In this document: positions 43,935 through 52,765 of the stretch, one piece after another | Position numbering within the stretch: position 1 is the first letter of the stretch | How the letters are laid out: every line of letters begins with the position of its first letter | NCBI RefSeq assembly: GCF_026262505.1 | Contig: NC_067206.1 | Span: 12,200,705 to 12,264,704 of the forward strand | Reading direction: 5' to 3' | DNA from: Trichomonas vaginalis G3 | Lineage: Eukaryota > Parabasalia > Trichomonadida > Trichomonadidae | Length of the DNA stretch: 64,000 nt | Notes under the pieces: generated by a model | What the model was told of the DNA's origin: nothing | The model's input: only the letters and a program-made list of their open reading frames with translations | Database searches by the model: none | Translations under genes and position numbers: made by a program

Positions 43935-44450
43935 TTATTTCTTCTTGTTAAGCTGAATTAAATGGTTGACGATACGAGACAATGTAACTTCAGTTGTAAT
44001 GATTTGATCGCGTAAGAAAATAAGGTTCTTACTGATATCATCGATCTGTTTATCAAGTGCGGCAAGATTCTCTGTCAAGAGAGTCTTGGCTTCGGAGAAT
44101 GGATATTCGACCATAATATTTGCGCCAAGCCAAAGGCAAACTGTACTTTCGCTATTAATAGTTGCTGTGCTATAGAGGCTATCAGCTAACTGGAAGTTGG
44201 TTTTAACATCTCCCTTGTCAGCCATAGCTTCGAGTTTCTTGATGGCATTAAGATTTTCGGCAACAGATGGACGAGATCTTTTAAAGTTTTGCTGCTTTTC
44301 GAGAAAATGTGTTTCTAACATACGATATTTGCTCATGAGCTCTGTTTTTTCACGATAAAGTTTCTCGGCAGCTTCTGGTGTTGGTGCAGCTGCTTTAATA
44401 TCCTCAATAAATTCGGCCTTTGGGACTCCGTATGAATTTAAGCTTTCCAT
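43935..44450 (-). CDS. PFD3: prefoldin subunit 3 (VBP1/PFD3)
   Basis: 171 residues. An alpha-class prefoldin subunit, part of the hexamer that hands nascent actin and tubulin to the CCT chaperonin in the cytosol. Diagnostic core at 105-122, CLWLGANIMVEYPFSEAK, and LIFLRDQIITTEVTLSR near the end match the family. Flanking helices form the coiled-coil tentacle. N-terminal SYGVPKAEFIEDI is the usual opening of the family. The ATG at 44450 is chosen because it follows AAAAAGTGAA directly; an in-frame TTG at 44474 would add eight residues. Confidence 0.92.
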   Translation of the reverse strand: MESLNSYGVPKAEFIEDIKAAAPTPEAAEKLYREKTELMSKYRMLETHFLEKQQNFKRSRPSVAENLNAIKKLEAMADKGDVKTNFQLADSLYSTATINSESTVCLWLGANIMVEYPFSEAKTLLTENLAALDKQIDDISKNLIFLRDQIITTEVTLSRIVNHLIQLNKKK

Positions 44451-44497
44451 TTCACTTTTTGTAAAACTGGACAAACTATTTCAATTAATTTATCGTC
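44451..44497 (-). promoter_or_regulatory. composite promoter of prefoldin gene
   Basis: On the minus strand GACGATAAATT (about 44487-44497) is followed by AAAAAGTGAA ending at the base before ATG. Same pair of motifs as at RAD1. Confidence 0.6.
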
Positions 44498-44816
44498 ATT
44501 GCCGTTTACATTTTTCGAGTAGCCAAGTGAAGCATCAAATAATTTTTTTCTCCCCCTTCTAAAATAAAAAATTAATTGGTAATGTGATCAAGATACCAAT
44601 AGAACCAGACATATGACATTTAAAAAAAGTTCGCAGAATGGAATATATATTACATTGCTGAATTGTCAAGATGTTTTATTATTTGTTAATAAGGCCAAGA
44701 TCATGTCTGCTACAGAAAATCTTTAACAATACGAAATAATATAACAGTTATGAAAAGATCTCATACAAATAAAAATTTTATTTTGAAACTCTATAATAAA
44801 AATATACAAATCAATA
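44498..44816. other. AT-rich intergenic
   Basis: No gene seen between the prefoldin and GTPase genes. Confidence 0.5.
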
Positions 44817-45737
44817 TTACATTTCATATTCAAGGTTCTCTAAAGCTTTCAAAAGCTTATGTTGCAGTTCATTTGGCATATTTGGTTCAATAAACGCAAG
44901 ACTTGGTTTAATCATTGCATCGTAAGGCGTAGAGTATCGTAAAGAACGTTTCTGAGAGTCTGGTAATGAATTAAATGATTCTTGGCTGTAGGTTTTTGTT
45001 GGAGCTGGAGAATAAAAATTCCAAAGTCCATTTCTTATTTGGGAAAACAATTTCATGCCTGCTTGCAAGACTGTATCACCGTCATTTGCTACAACTTGCA
45101 AAACTGAGTCTGTAACGCTTATATAAGTTAATCCGAAGACTTCCATGAGAGATTGCGTACTGCATTGATCAATGAACATCATTAGGTGCTCATAGTTAGT
45201 TGTGGACTTCTGATTTACTTCTACTGCTCCAATAATCGCATGTTCAAAAGTTGTCTCCAAAAATGTCCAATCTGGAGTAACAATCGCATCAAAATCAGTC
45301 ATGTACTTTAATAATGTATGCTTCCCCGAGTTTTTAAGGCCTGTAATGCAAATCTTTTTTACATTACCTGCTTTTAAGTATTCTATTAGTGGTTCTGCTG
45401 TTTTAAGTGAAGAAAGAGCAAATGTAGGAACTGTTGAACGCAAATTTAATAGCCAGCCTAAAGCCATTTCACGAGGAATAAGATCAATCTTATTTAAGAC
45501 GTATATGACTTTATCTGGGAATAGTTTTTCGAATTGAGTATATCTTCCTGCTTGAGGAGCTCTAGAATCGAGCATAATAATAATTTTTTCCGATTTTGTG
45601 AATTCTTCGATAATATCCATATATTTCTTGAGTGCTGGGTTAGGTGCCTTAGAAATCTTTTGGATTCGCCCAGAATTTTGTCGGACATGCTTATAAACTG
45701 GTTTCTGCTTATCTTTGAACATTTTTAAAATAATCAT
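44817..45737 (-). CDS. circularly permuted GTPase, nucleostemin/GNL-like
   Basis: 306 residues from the ATG at 45737 (or 301 from 45722). The order of GTPase motifs is permuted: IIMLDSRAPQAGR, then G4 NKID (82-85), then G5-like ALSS (about 107-110), then the P-loop GLKNSGKHT (133-141). This order marks the YlqF/YawG family, whose eukaryotic members (nucleostemin, GNL2, LSG1) act in ribosome assembly, mostly in the nucleolus. The P-loop has His for the usual Ser (GKH) and no DTPG G3 motif is visible, so nucleotide handling may be altered. The N-terminus is basic. The protein is shorter than most relatives. Confidence 0.75.
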   Translation of the reverse strand: MIILKMFKDKQKPVYKHVRQNSGRIQKISKAPNPALKKYMDIIEEFTKSEKIIIMLDSRAPQAGRYTQFEKLFPDKVIYVLNKIDLIPREMALGWLLNLRSTVPTFALSSLKTAEPLIEYLKAGNVKKICITGLKNSGKHTLLKYMTDFDAIVTPDWTFLETTFEHAIIGAVEVNQKSTTNYEHLMMFIDQCSTQSLMEVFGLTYISVTDSVLQVVANDGDTVLQAGMKLFSQIRNGLWNFYSPAPTKTYSQESFNSLPDSQKRSLRYSTPYDAMIKPSLAFIEPNMPNELQHKLLKALENLEYEM

Positions 45738-45746
45738 TTTCAACAC

Positions 45747-46157
45747 AATTCTGATTTACATGGGGATAGCAAAATTTGGAAAAATAAAAAAATGCTAAGG
45801 TACTTTCAAGCATCATATCTCCCTATGCATATTATCAAATAAGTCTTCGCTATGGTATTGCAACAGAACACATCTTCTTATACTTTGTAATAGGATGTTA
45901 ACTCAAAACATTCCTCTTTCGATTGATTATATTTTACAATTTCAGTAATTGCCATTAAAAACTATTCACAGCAATATATCATGATTCTCCATCATGTAAG
46001 CATTCTAAGTATAACTTTATTATGCCAATTGACATAAATTAAGGGTGTGTTGCAAAAGTCAAAAATTGAGGGTATATTTGAGAATTTTGACTTATATTGA
46101 TAAATTAGTATTTATATTTAATTACATACAATTTAGTTCATGGTATAAAATGGTATT
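45747..46157. other. AT-rich intergenic
   Basis: No gene seen. Contains several short palindromic AT stretches; no promoter motif recognised. Confidence 0.5.
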
Positions 46158-46535
46158 CTATTTGGATTCTTCAGTTTTTTCTTGAGTTTGTTGCGATTTT
46201 GGAACATATGACTTGACCTCAGGGATTTTTTCGAAGAATGGACCGCCATATATATTCGAAGTCTTCACAGTATAGTGGAGTTGGCGCCACATTCTTTTAT
46301 CTCTGGCCTTTTCCTTCCTACACCATGGAGGAACTCTATTTGGATCAACCCATGGTCCATTATCTTGCTCTGGAAGGTACATCATATTGACTGGCTGAGT
46401 ATCTTCAAAATCGAGTTTTAAAACGTATCCTTCTGCGTCATGGTATTCGTCTTCGACGTTATATATCCTTCTTTTCAGTCTAATATCTCTAACTTGATCA
46501 CCAGATGCCGTAATCGTGACATCTTTTCGATCCAT
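46158..46535 (-). CDS. unknown 125-residue protein
   Basis: Not recognised. A compact protein with aromatic and Pro-rich stretches (NVEDEYHDAEGYVLKLDF, GPWVDPNRVPPWCRKEK) and a disordered Gln/Glu tail. Such Trp/Pro/Tyr-rich small proteins are common among axonemal inner-microtubule proteins, but this is only a resemblance. It is divergent from the ARF-like gene across a 96-bp shared promoter. Confidence 0.65.
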   Translation of the reverse strand: MDRKDVTITASGDQVRDIRLKRRIYNVEDEYHDAEGYVLKLDFEDTQPVNMMYLPEQDNGPWVDPNRVPPWCRKEKARDKRMWRQLHYTVKTSNIYGGPFFEKIPEVKSYVPKSQQTQEKTEESK

Positions 46536-46631
46536 TTTTTGAATATTTCATAAAAATTAACGTATACAATTATCGACACTTTTACTTGAAATATTCAATT
46601 ATTTGGTAGCGGAAAGTTTTTCAATAATTTC
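46536..46631. promoter_or_regulatory. 96-bp divergent promoter
   Basis: Only 96 bases separate the two starts. On the minus strand AAAAGTGTCGATAATTG (46567-46583) combines both promoter boxes. On the plus strand TCAATAATTTC directly precedes the ATG at 46632. The two genes are likely co-regulated. Confidence 0.6.
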
Positions 46632-47159
46632 ATGGGTAATATTTGCACGTGCGGCGAAGATGAAGCAATCCCAAGAGTTCTTATGCTAGGTCTGAAATGC
46701 GCTGGAAAAACTACTATCCTGAACAAACTAAAAGGCGACCAATCAATTCGTTCGTTCCAAGTTCAGGATTTCAATACGCAAACAATTAAATGGGAAGACT
46801 TCGATTTGGTAACATGGGATTTAGGCGTCGCAGAAAAACAGAGACCTTTATGGAGACATTACTTTGATGGCTCTTGTGCCGTAGTATTTGTTGTTGACTG
46901 CTCGGATAGAGAGAAATTCCAGTTGGCTAAGTCAGAAATACATAAGGTTGCAGCAGAACCTGAGTTAGAAAATTGCCCAATTTTATTTATTGCCAATAAA
47001 CAAGATATCCCCGGATCAGCAAACACAGAAGAGTTAGAAAAGCTCATCGATGCAGGTGGCACAAAACATTTAACATATACTGTGATGCCATGCGTAGCAA
47101 CTTCAAATTTAGGAATTGAAGATGCTTTCAAACGGCTCCTTGGCAGAATTAGTGTATAA
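46632..47159 (+). CDS. ARF/ARL-family GTPase with degenerate switch II
   Basis: 175 residues. An ARF-like GTPase expected on endomembranes or cilia. Gly2 (myristoylation) and Cys5/Cys7 (possible palmitoylation) are present. P-loop GLKCAGKTT (20-28) is intact. The switch II reads WDLGVAEKQRPLWRHYF (62-78): the family's DxGGQ has become DLGVA, replacing a Gly and the catalytic Gln (Ala67). NKQD (G4) and CVATSNLG (G5-like) are intact. It should bind GTP but hydrolyse it poorly, or depend on an unusual GAP. The effector region is unusual for canonical ARF (FNTQTIKWEDF). Stop is TATAAA. Confidence 0.85.
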   Translation: MGNICTCGEDEAIPRVLMLGLKCAGKTTILNKLKGDQSIRSFQVQDFNTQTIKWEDFDLVTWDLGVAEKQRPLWRHYFDGSCAVVFVVDCSDREKFQLAKSEIHKVAAEPELENCPILFIANKQDIPGSANTEELEKLIDAGGTKHLTYTVMPCVATSNLGIEDAFKRLLGRISV

Positions 47160-47561
47160 ATTGTTTCATATCCTTTCTTTTTTAATCAATTAGAATCTAT
47201 AATTCATATTATCACTTTTTATCCAATCTAATCTTTTATACTTTTCATCAACATTGAGTTCAAAAATGATATTCTTAGATTATATACATGAATTATAATT
47301 GATTGAAAATATTCGATATCTTTATTTGTCAACTTCACTTCTTAATAGAACTAATCTAAGTTGGTTGAGTTTTTGTATAATTGTGAAGTCAAACCTAATG
47401 ATTAATTTTAGTTAATGTTAAATTTTCAATCCAGAGCAATTACAAAATGAGAATGACCAGTATTTCAGCTACTATCAACATAATAAAGTATATTAAAGAC
47501 TATAGTCTAGCTTCAAAAATGATTTGGGGTATGGATATCCAAAAATGAACGTTTAAAAAAA
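47160..47561. other. AT-rich intergenic
   Basis: No gene seen. AACGTTT precedes the next ATG by about 10 bases; no initiator found. Confidence 0.5.
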
Positions 47562-48509
47562 ATGAATCACGCTTCTAATCGGTATACCGAAACCAAAAGT
47601 AGACTTGGTTTTGATACTAGCAAACTTAGATCAAGTTATGCTATTCGCAAAAGTGATGTTACAGATGAAAGTAAAACAGAAAATATAAAATCATATTTAT
47701 TGAAAGTTCAGGACAAAGAAATTAATGCTTCAACTACACTAAAAGATACAGTTAAGCAACAAAAGAGAGAAAACGAAAAATTACAATTAAAATTTGATAT
47801 TGAATTTCAGGAAAATAAAGATTTACGGAATTTAAGCATTTTATTGAACGAATACTATCATAAAACGCTTGCAATCATGGATTTTAAAAACAAAAATGAA
47901 ATATCTAAGGAAGATATCGATATTTTGATTCAGAATTATAACGAATATATTATTTCGCAAATCAAAGAGAACGTTAAAGATGCTTCATTGGTTGAACAAG
48001 TACATGTACTTATAGATCTTAACAAAAAGGTTTCAGATATGAGGAAAACTGTTGTTGAAAAGAAAATAGAACTAGAACGACCTCTCGACCAACAAGAAAT
48101 CTATCAGATGAAAGAGCAGATAAAACTCAAGCATCTCTTTTTAACGAAGAAATATGATGAATTAGATGAATTTTTAAAGCAAGAAATTATCTTTCAGAAG
48201 GAGAATGATCAACAATCCATAGAGAAAATGGATCAGGACTTACTTCTTTTAGCAGAAGAACTTGATTCTGCCAAGAAAAAGCTGATATCTTCTCGTTCTG
48301 CAGGAATTCAATCCAGAATGAACGAATTAATGGTCCAACTCAATATAATTCTAGATAGGAAAAATGAATTAAATTCGGAAATAGAAAGTCTGGTTGCAGA
48401 AAAATCGAAATCAGAATTTCAGCTCCAAGAATCAAAATCTAAGCTAGAAGAACTCCAACAAAGACTATCAGTTTTGCAAAATATTAAGAAGTCAATGATT
48501 TTTATGTAA
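47562..48509 (+). CDS. coiled-coil protein, unknown
   Basis: 315 residues. After about 45 loosely structured residues the protein is almost entirely coiled coil (about 45-310), with regular hydrophobic spacing and many Lys, Glu and Gln. One Asn/Ile-rich break (about 95-130). The N-terminus TETKSRLGFDTSKLRSSY is basic and Ser-rich. No motor, IFT or SMC signature. A structural cytoskeletal or basal-body role is plausible but not shown. Confidence 0.7.
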   Translation: MNHASNRYTETKSRLGFDTSKLRSSYAIRKSDVTDESKTENIKSYLLKVQDKEINASTTLKDTVKQQKRENEKLQLKFDIEFQENKDLRNLSILLNEYYHKTLAIMDFKNKNEISKEDIDILIQNYNEYIISQIKENVKDASLVEQVHVLIDLNKKVSDMRKTVVEKKIELERPLDQQEIYQMKEQIKLKHLFLTKKYDELDEFLKQEIIFQKENDQQSIEKMDQDLLLLAEELDSAKKKLISSRSAGIQSRMNELMVQLNIILDRKNELNSEIESLVAEKSKSEFQLQESKSKLEELQQRLSVLQNIKKSMIFM

Positions 48510-49064
48510 TTTTGTTCATAATTAAAATTTGTTTTTATCTTTATCCTCAAAATTTAATATAAACCAAGCTAATTTAAGCTCTGAACTGACAAATAGTTAT
48601 AAAACTAATAAGCTTATCAATCAAATATGAAATGCATATCCATATCAAAATTTGATATTGAAGCGTATAAATTTGCTAAGATCATACAAAAAACAGATGC
48701 AGTACATGATAAATTTTTATATTTAAGTAATCTTGAAATGATAAATCAAAATTCAGATGTTAATAAAGGTGTTTAATTTAATTTGTATGAGAAGAAATAA
48801 TATAGCAAATAGGATAGTAATGTAAAACGTATGTTAACAATATTTCTTAAATAGAAGAGATGTAAACTGGCTAATTAAACAAATTTTTCTTCGATTTGAC
48901 GATTGAATTATATTTCGATCAAAAATTGGATCATAGTATCATACACTTAGTCGAATATCTTCTGAAAGTCGGTTGATCTATCTAATAATACCTATCCAAA
49001 AAGCTTATTTTCTCTTTTGAAATTTATGAAAAATTCTTGACACTTTTTATAGTAACGTATTTAA
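48510..49064. other. AT-rich intergenic
   Basis: No gene seen. GACACTTTTTA (49039-49049), the inverse of the AAAAAGTGTC box, lies about 16 bases before the next ATG. Confidence 0.5.
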
Positions 49065-49772
49065 ATGACTGAGAAACACGATCTTATTAGTTATAATAAA
49101 AAATTTAAGCCAGGAACAGCAGGCGTAAAGATTAATTTTAGTCCTGATGAAATGGCATTCAGTCGTGAAGATATGCCTCTTCGTGCAGCGATGGCGCGAA
49201 GAGAAGTTTTATTATCTCTTCAACCAGATATAGATGGAATTCCAAAACGTAGATGGAACTCAGATGTAATGGTAATTACACCACATGAACCATATAATCC
49301 TCAAGCAATTTACGTATCAAATAAAAACGAACATGATCCAGATTTTAGAAGAGACTTTTACGACTCAGAACTTCCATGGGATGCACGCGCAACTATAGAT
49401 ACAAAGTTAGAATCAAAGCAATTTAAAGAAAGAACAATGAAAGCTAGAGAAAATACTCTCAAAAAATGCGAAGCAGTTGCTAGCACTCCTGCTCTTGTTC
49501 GCAGACAAATCAACTACGCAAATTTGATTAAAGAGAGAGGAATTCCTGCCGCTCAACCTCCTCCACCATTTATTGTTAAAAAACCGAAGTTATCAGAGGG
49601 AACAGCAAAGCATCTTAAGCAGTTCGCCTCTACTAAATATTATCACGACGGTGCTTATAGATATTGCGAAGCTTTAGGTGGTGAAGCTTGGTCGTGCTGC
49701 GGAAACACAGACAGAGATTCTATCGGTTGCTGCTGCCAGAAATCTAATAAGATGCATAGCTTGTATGACTAA
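49065..49772 (+). CDS. Cys-rich C-terminal protein, possibly ciliary
   Basis: 235 residues. The first 190 are basic and Pro-containing without a known domain. The last 45 contain KYYHDGAYRYCEALGGEAWS followed by CCGN.DRDS.GCCC, a tight Cys cluster that looks metal-binding. Similar WSCC...GC tails occur in uncharacterised ciliary or centrosomal proteins, which trichomonads with their flagella would need. I cannot name the family. Start at 49065 after an inverse AAAAAGTG box. Confidence 0.6.
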   Translation: MTEKHDLISYNKKFKPGTAGVKINFSPDEMAFSREDMPLRAAMARREVLLSLQPDIDGIPKRRWNSDVMVITPHEPYNPQAIYVSNKNEHDPDFRRDFYDSELPWDARATIDTKLESKQFKERTMKARENTLKKCEAVASTPALVRRQINYANLIKERGIPAAQPPPPFIVKKPKLSEGTAKHLKQFASTKYYHDGAYRYCEALGGEAWSCCGNTDRDSIGCCCQKSNKMHSLYD

Positions 49773-49966
49773 ATTTTTAAGTTTTGACTATTATATTATG
49801 AAATTAAATCAAATTTTATTTTTTAGATATTTAGGTAATAGAATCTCATATATGAGTAAGCATTAAATCCCTTTTATTCCTTTATTTAAAGTTAGTAAAG
49901 AATATTGAAGAAAATTTTTCAAAAATCTTCTTTGTATTCATTAGTTATCAAACAAAACTATTCGAT

Positions 49967-50488
49967 CTAGTCAGATATATCCATTTCAATAGCAGCCTCA
50001 TTGCCTTTTGTAATTGAATTTGGTTTGGCATGAACGTCTGTCCATTTCTTTGCAGTTTCAAGAAACTTGGCCTTATTTTCGGTAAATTCTTGAGCTATTT
50101 TTGTATCTAATGGATCGTTTGGATTAGGTTCTGCCATCAGTTGTTGAATTTGCGTTAAAAGCATTTCAAGTGATACTGTTGCAGTCCATTTACCTTGTGG
50201 TTGTGGTTTTAAGAAGTCAAGGCAGATACGACCTGAAGAATCGATATTTGGATGGTAAATTGGAGTTTTGAATTTAATTGTAGGAGGTACATTAGGATAT
50301 TTTGGAGGGATTGTAATTGACAAATGAAATTCTCCACCTTCATATGGAGTATCTTTTAATCCTTCAATTGAGGCTTCTAAATTTTCAAGAGAATCGCTCA
50401 AAGGCCACATCAATATACCAAGTGGTGGATTATGTCCCATTCTTTCAATCTCTTTTGCGACCCTTTGATGAGCTCGTGTATCAGTCAT
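49967..50488 (-). CDS. ubiquitin-conjugating enzyme E2, UBE2T-like
   Basis: 173 residues. A class E2 core: HPN at 79-81, catalytic Cys89 in SSGRICLDFLKP, and a loop MAEPNPNDPL. The stretch HPNIDSSGRICLDFLK and EPNPNDPL, together with FTENKAKFLETAKKWTDVHA, match UBE2T (FANCT) better than other E2s that I know. UBE2T works with FANCL in the Fanconi pathway; that role here is inferred. The tail after about 150 is short and acidic (EAAIEMDISD). Stop is TAG. Confidence 0.85.
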   Translation of the reverse strand: MTDTRAHQRVAKEIERMGHNPPLGILMWPLSDSLENLEASIEGLKDTPYEGGEFHLSITIPPKYPNVPPTIKFKTPIYHPNIDSSGRICLDFLKPQPQGKWTATVSLEMLLTQIQQLMAEPNPNDPLDTKIAQEFTENKAKFLETAKKWTDVHAKPNSITKGNEAAIEMDISD

Positions 50489-50708
50489 TTTCCTCTCTTT
50501 GTAAAATGATAATTGTTCACTAAATACTAATATGTTTCCAAATGAGTTATTCAGTCTATTAAGTGGTAGTTTAGTATTCTTTGAATTAATGAATTTTTAT
50601 ATCAAATTTTATGAATTCAATCAGGTATTAATAGAGATATATCATTAAATATTAATAGCAATGTAAAACATAAACATAACATTTAACTTAAACAAACAAA
50701 TAAAAAAA

Positions 50709-52097
50709 TTAATAATAAGCAACGATACCCCATGAAATGGGAATCTGTTCTACAGTCTGAATTGATGATGACACACCAGAAAGTAACATCATATTGTTCC
50801 AATTCGAAAGAGTCTGTTTATCAAAGATACTGATGTTTGGATTGTCTTGGAGAGAGTTTTCTTCTTTTATCTTGAACATAAAAGCTACAAATTTGTATTC
50901 TATTTCTTTCAATCTTGATAAACAATTAATTAAAAATGAGATATCGGTTTTCGTTTGGAAACCAAAAGCTCTATCAACTATAGAGTGATATGGACATAAA
51001 GGGCCTTCGTAGTACCCAAGTTCTGGATTTAAAATACCAACAATTCGATTCATATCTCGATCAACGTGTTTTGTTATAATTATTGAGTGTTTCTCAGTGA
51101 TAACATTATCATCAACTTTATCAACCTGATTTAAACAATCATTTGTGAAATTTGGAACGAAAATTGAAAATTTTCTTGCCAATTCTTTACAACTTTGAAT
51201 ATCAGGGCTCTCAATCACTAGTGGGATACTCTGGAATATACAGTTCACGCAATGATGGAAAACATGCGATTTTAGAAGAGATATTAAATTATATTTCTGG
51301 GAATTAATTTCTTCTGCTCTCTGGAATAAGTCAATAACATAATCGGCATAGTTCTGACCATATATACCTCCAAAATTCAGAAATTGTTTTGTATCAATAT
51401 ATTTTAATTCAAAAATATTTCCGTAAGGTAAAATGACATCAAGAGTATTCATGATTGATGATATTTGTTCTGTAAGTGTGTCAAAATCAAATAAACTCTC
51501 AACTTTTCGAAGATCATTGTTAATTTGATTAAATAACTCCGGTTTCTTAGGCTGTTGATTCATATTTACCTCTACATTCAAGCCTTTTGCAATTGGAGTG
51601 ATTTCGTTGATAATTGGATTTATATAAACTTCTGAATCAGGAAAAGCCTTAACTGTAGCAATAAGCGATCCTATATAATCTGAAAATTCCTTTTTAAATG
51701 GTTCATATGACGGTATTACTGACTTTATGAAGTAATCTTGAATTAAATCAATGAATTTTTTCGGAAGATTGATAACTTTTGTTTTTATGTCAATTGTTAC
51801 GCATAAACAAACAGTTCTTGTAAAGCCACGCGCTTCAACACCGGGTACTAATAAATAAAACGAATAAAGTTTGTAATGATCGAATGTTGTGACAAAAATT
51901 GAGCATTCTGGGCTGCATAGTTTTGAATCTTGAGCAATTGGAGTAGTGACTGTGTACCACATGATATCATCCAAAAATTCAATTTGTTTTCCGTACTTCC
52001 AGAATATCTCAGGATGATTTCCTTGGTGAAATTCAAACATGTAGCATGAAATGAGTTGATTCTCTTGCTTAGCTTTCTTACAATCGTCAAAATCCAT
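50709..52097 (-). CDS. FLCN/SMCR8-like longin-DENN protein
   Basis: 462 residues. The N-terminal longin-like part contains GVEARGFTRTVCLCVTID (86-103), the ARGF.R..C. signature found in folliculin and SMCR8 proteins, followed by helices (KKFIDLIQDYFIKSVIPSYE) and a long DENN-like C-terminal half. In other eukaryotes these act as GAP or scaffold for small GTPases (Rag, ARF, Rab) at lysosome-type membranes. The fold is too divergent to point to one member, and the family's catalytic Arg cannot be placed with certainty. Confidence 0.6.
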   Translation of the reverse strand: MDFDDCKKAKQENQLISCYMFEFHQGNHPEIFWKYGKQIEFLDDIMWYTVTTPIAQDSKLCSPECSIFVTTFDHYKLYSFYLLVPGVEARGFTRTVCLCVTIDIKTKVINLPKKFIDLIQDYFIKSVIPSYEPFKKEFSDYIGSLIATVKAFPDSEVYINPIINEITPIAKGLNVEVNMNQQPKKPELFNQINNDLRKVESLFDFDTLTEQISSIMNTLDVILPYGNIFELKYIDTKQFLNFGGIYGQNYADYVIDLFQRAEEINSQKYNLISLLKSHVFHHCVNCIFQSIPLVIESPDIQSCKELARKFSIFVPNFTNDCLNQVDKVDDNVITEKHSIIITKHVDRDMNRIVGILNPELGYYEGPLCPYHSIVDRAFGFQTKTDISFLINCLSRLKEIEYKFVAFMFKIKEENSLQDNPNISIFDKQTLSNWNNMMLLSGVSSSIQTVEQIPISWGIVAYY

Positions 52098-52146
52098 TTT
52101 TTGAGAATGAAATTCAAATGAATTTGAATTGATTCTTTTTTTTTAG

Positions 52147-52160
52147 ACAATTATCGTTCC
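52147..52160 (-). promoter_or_regulatory. Myb-type box of DENN gene
   Basis: Minus strand GGAACGATAATTGTC, 50-63 bases before the start at 52097. A TCATTCT initiator-like site lies about 5-12 bases before the ATG. Confidence 0.55.
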
Positions 52161-52765
52161 CTAAGTTAAGTATCCTTGATAGCATTCTGCATTGTTCAAT
52201 AATGCCATATGAGCAATCATTAATAATAGAAAATTGATGAAGATAGCTAAATTGGATTTACATTTGGACATTTATCAAAAAGCGAGCTTCTAAACATAAG
52301 AAAAACCAATAATAATCAATTCAATTAAGGAGTTAAATGTTAATTCAGTTTATATTAATTTCAACTCATGAATTACCCTGAATTATATGATAATAGATTG
52401 TATAATTATGGAAACTCTGAAATATATTCTTAAGATATTTGCATATCAAATATATAACTTTAAGCTTATATAGAGTATTAATGTTATTCCTACTGTAGAT
52501 AAAAGCATTTTAATGTTTGGGCTTTTGAACTATTATAAGAGTCTTACGTCTAGATTAGATATAAAATAACTAGGTTTATTAACTATTTCATCTAAATACT
52601 TTCATTTTTATCATTTTAATTTAATATCTTTCCCATTCGATTTAAGAAATTAAATAAATATTTCAAGTTAACATGTCATGCTTCATTAAGAGGAGTTTAA
52701 CAAGATATATCTATGAAATATTTAGATAAGTTAAAGTTGTGTTATATTGATGAATGAAGAAGAAT
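52161..52765. other. AT-rich intergenic
   Basis: No gene seen; very AT-rich, lying between two minus-strand genes. Confidence 0.5.
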
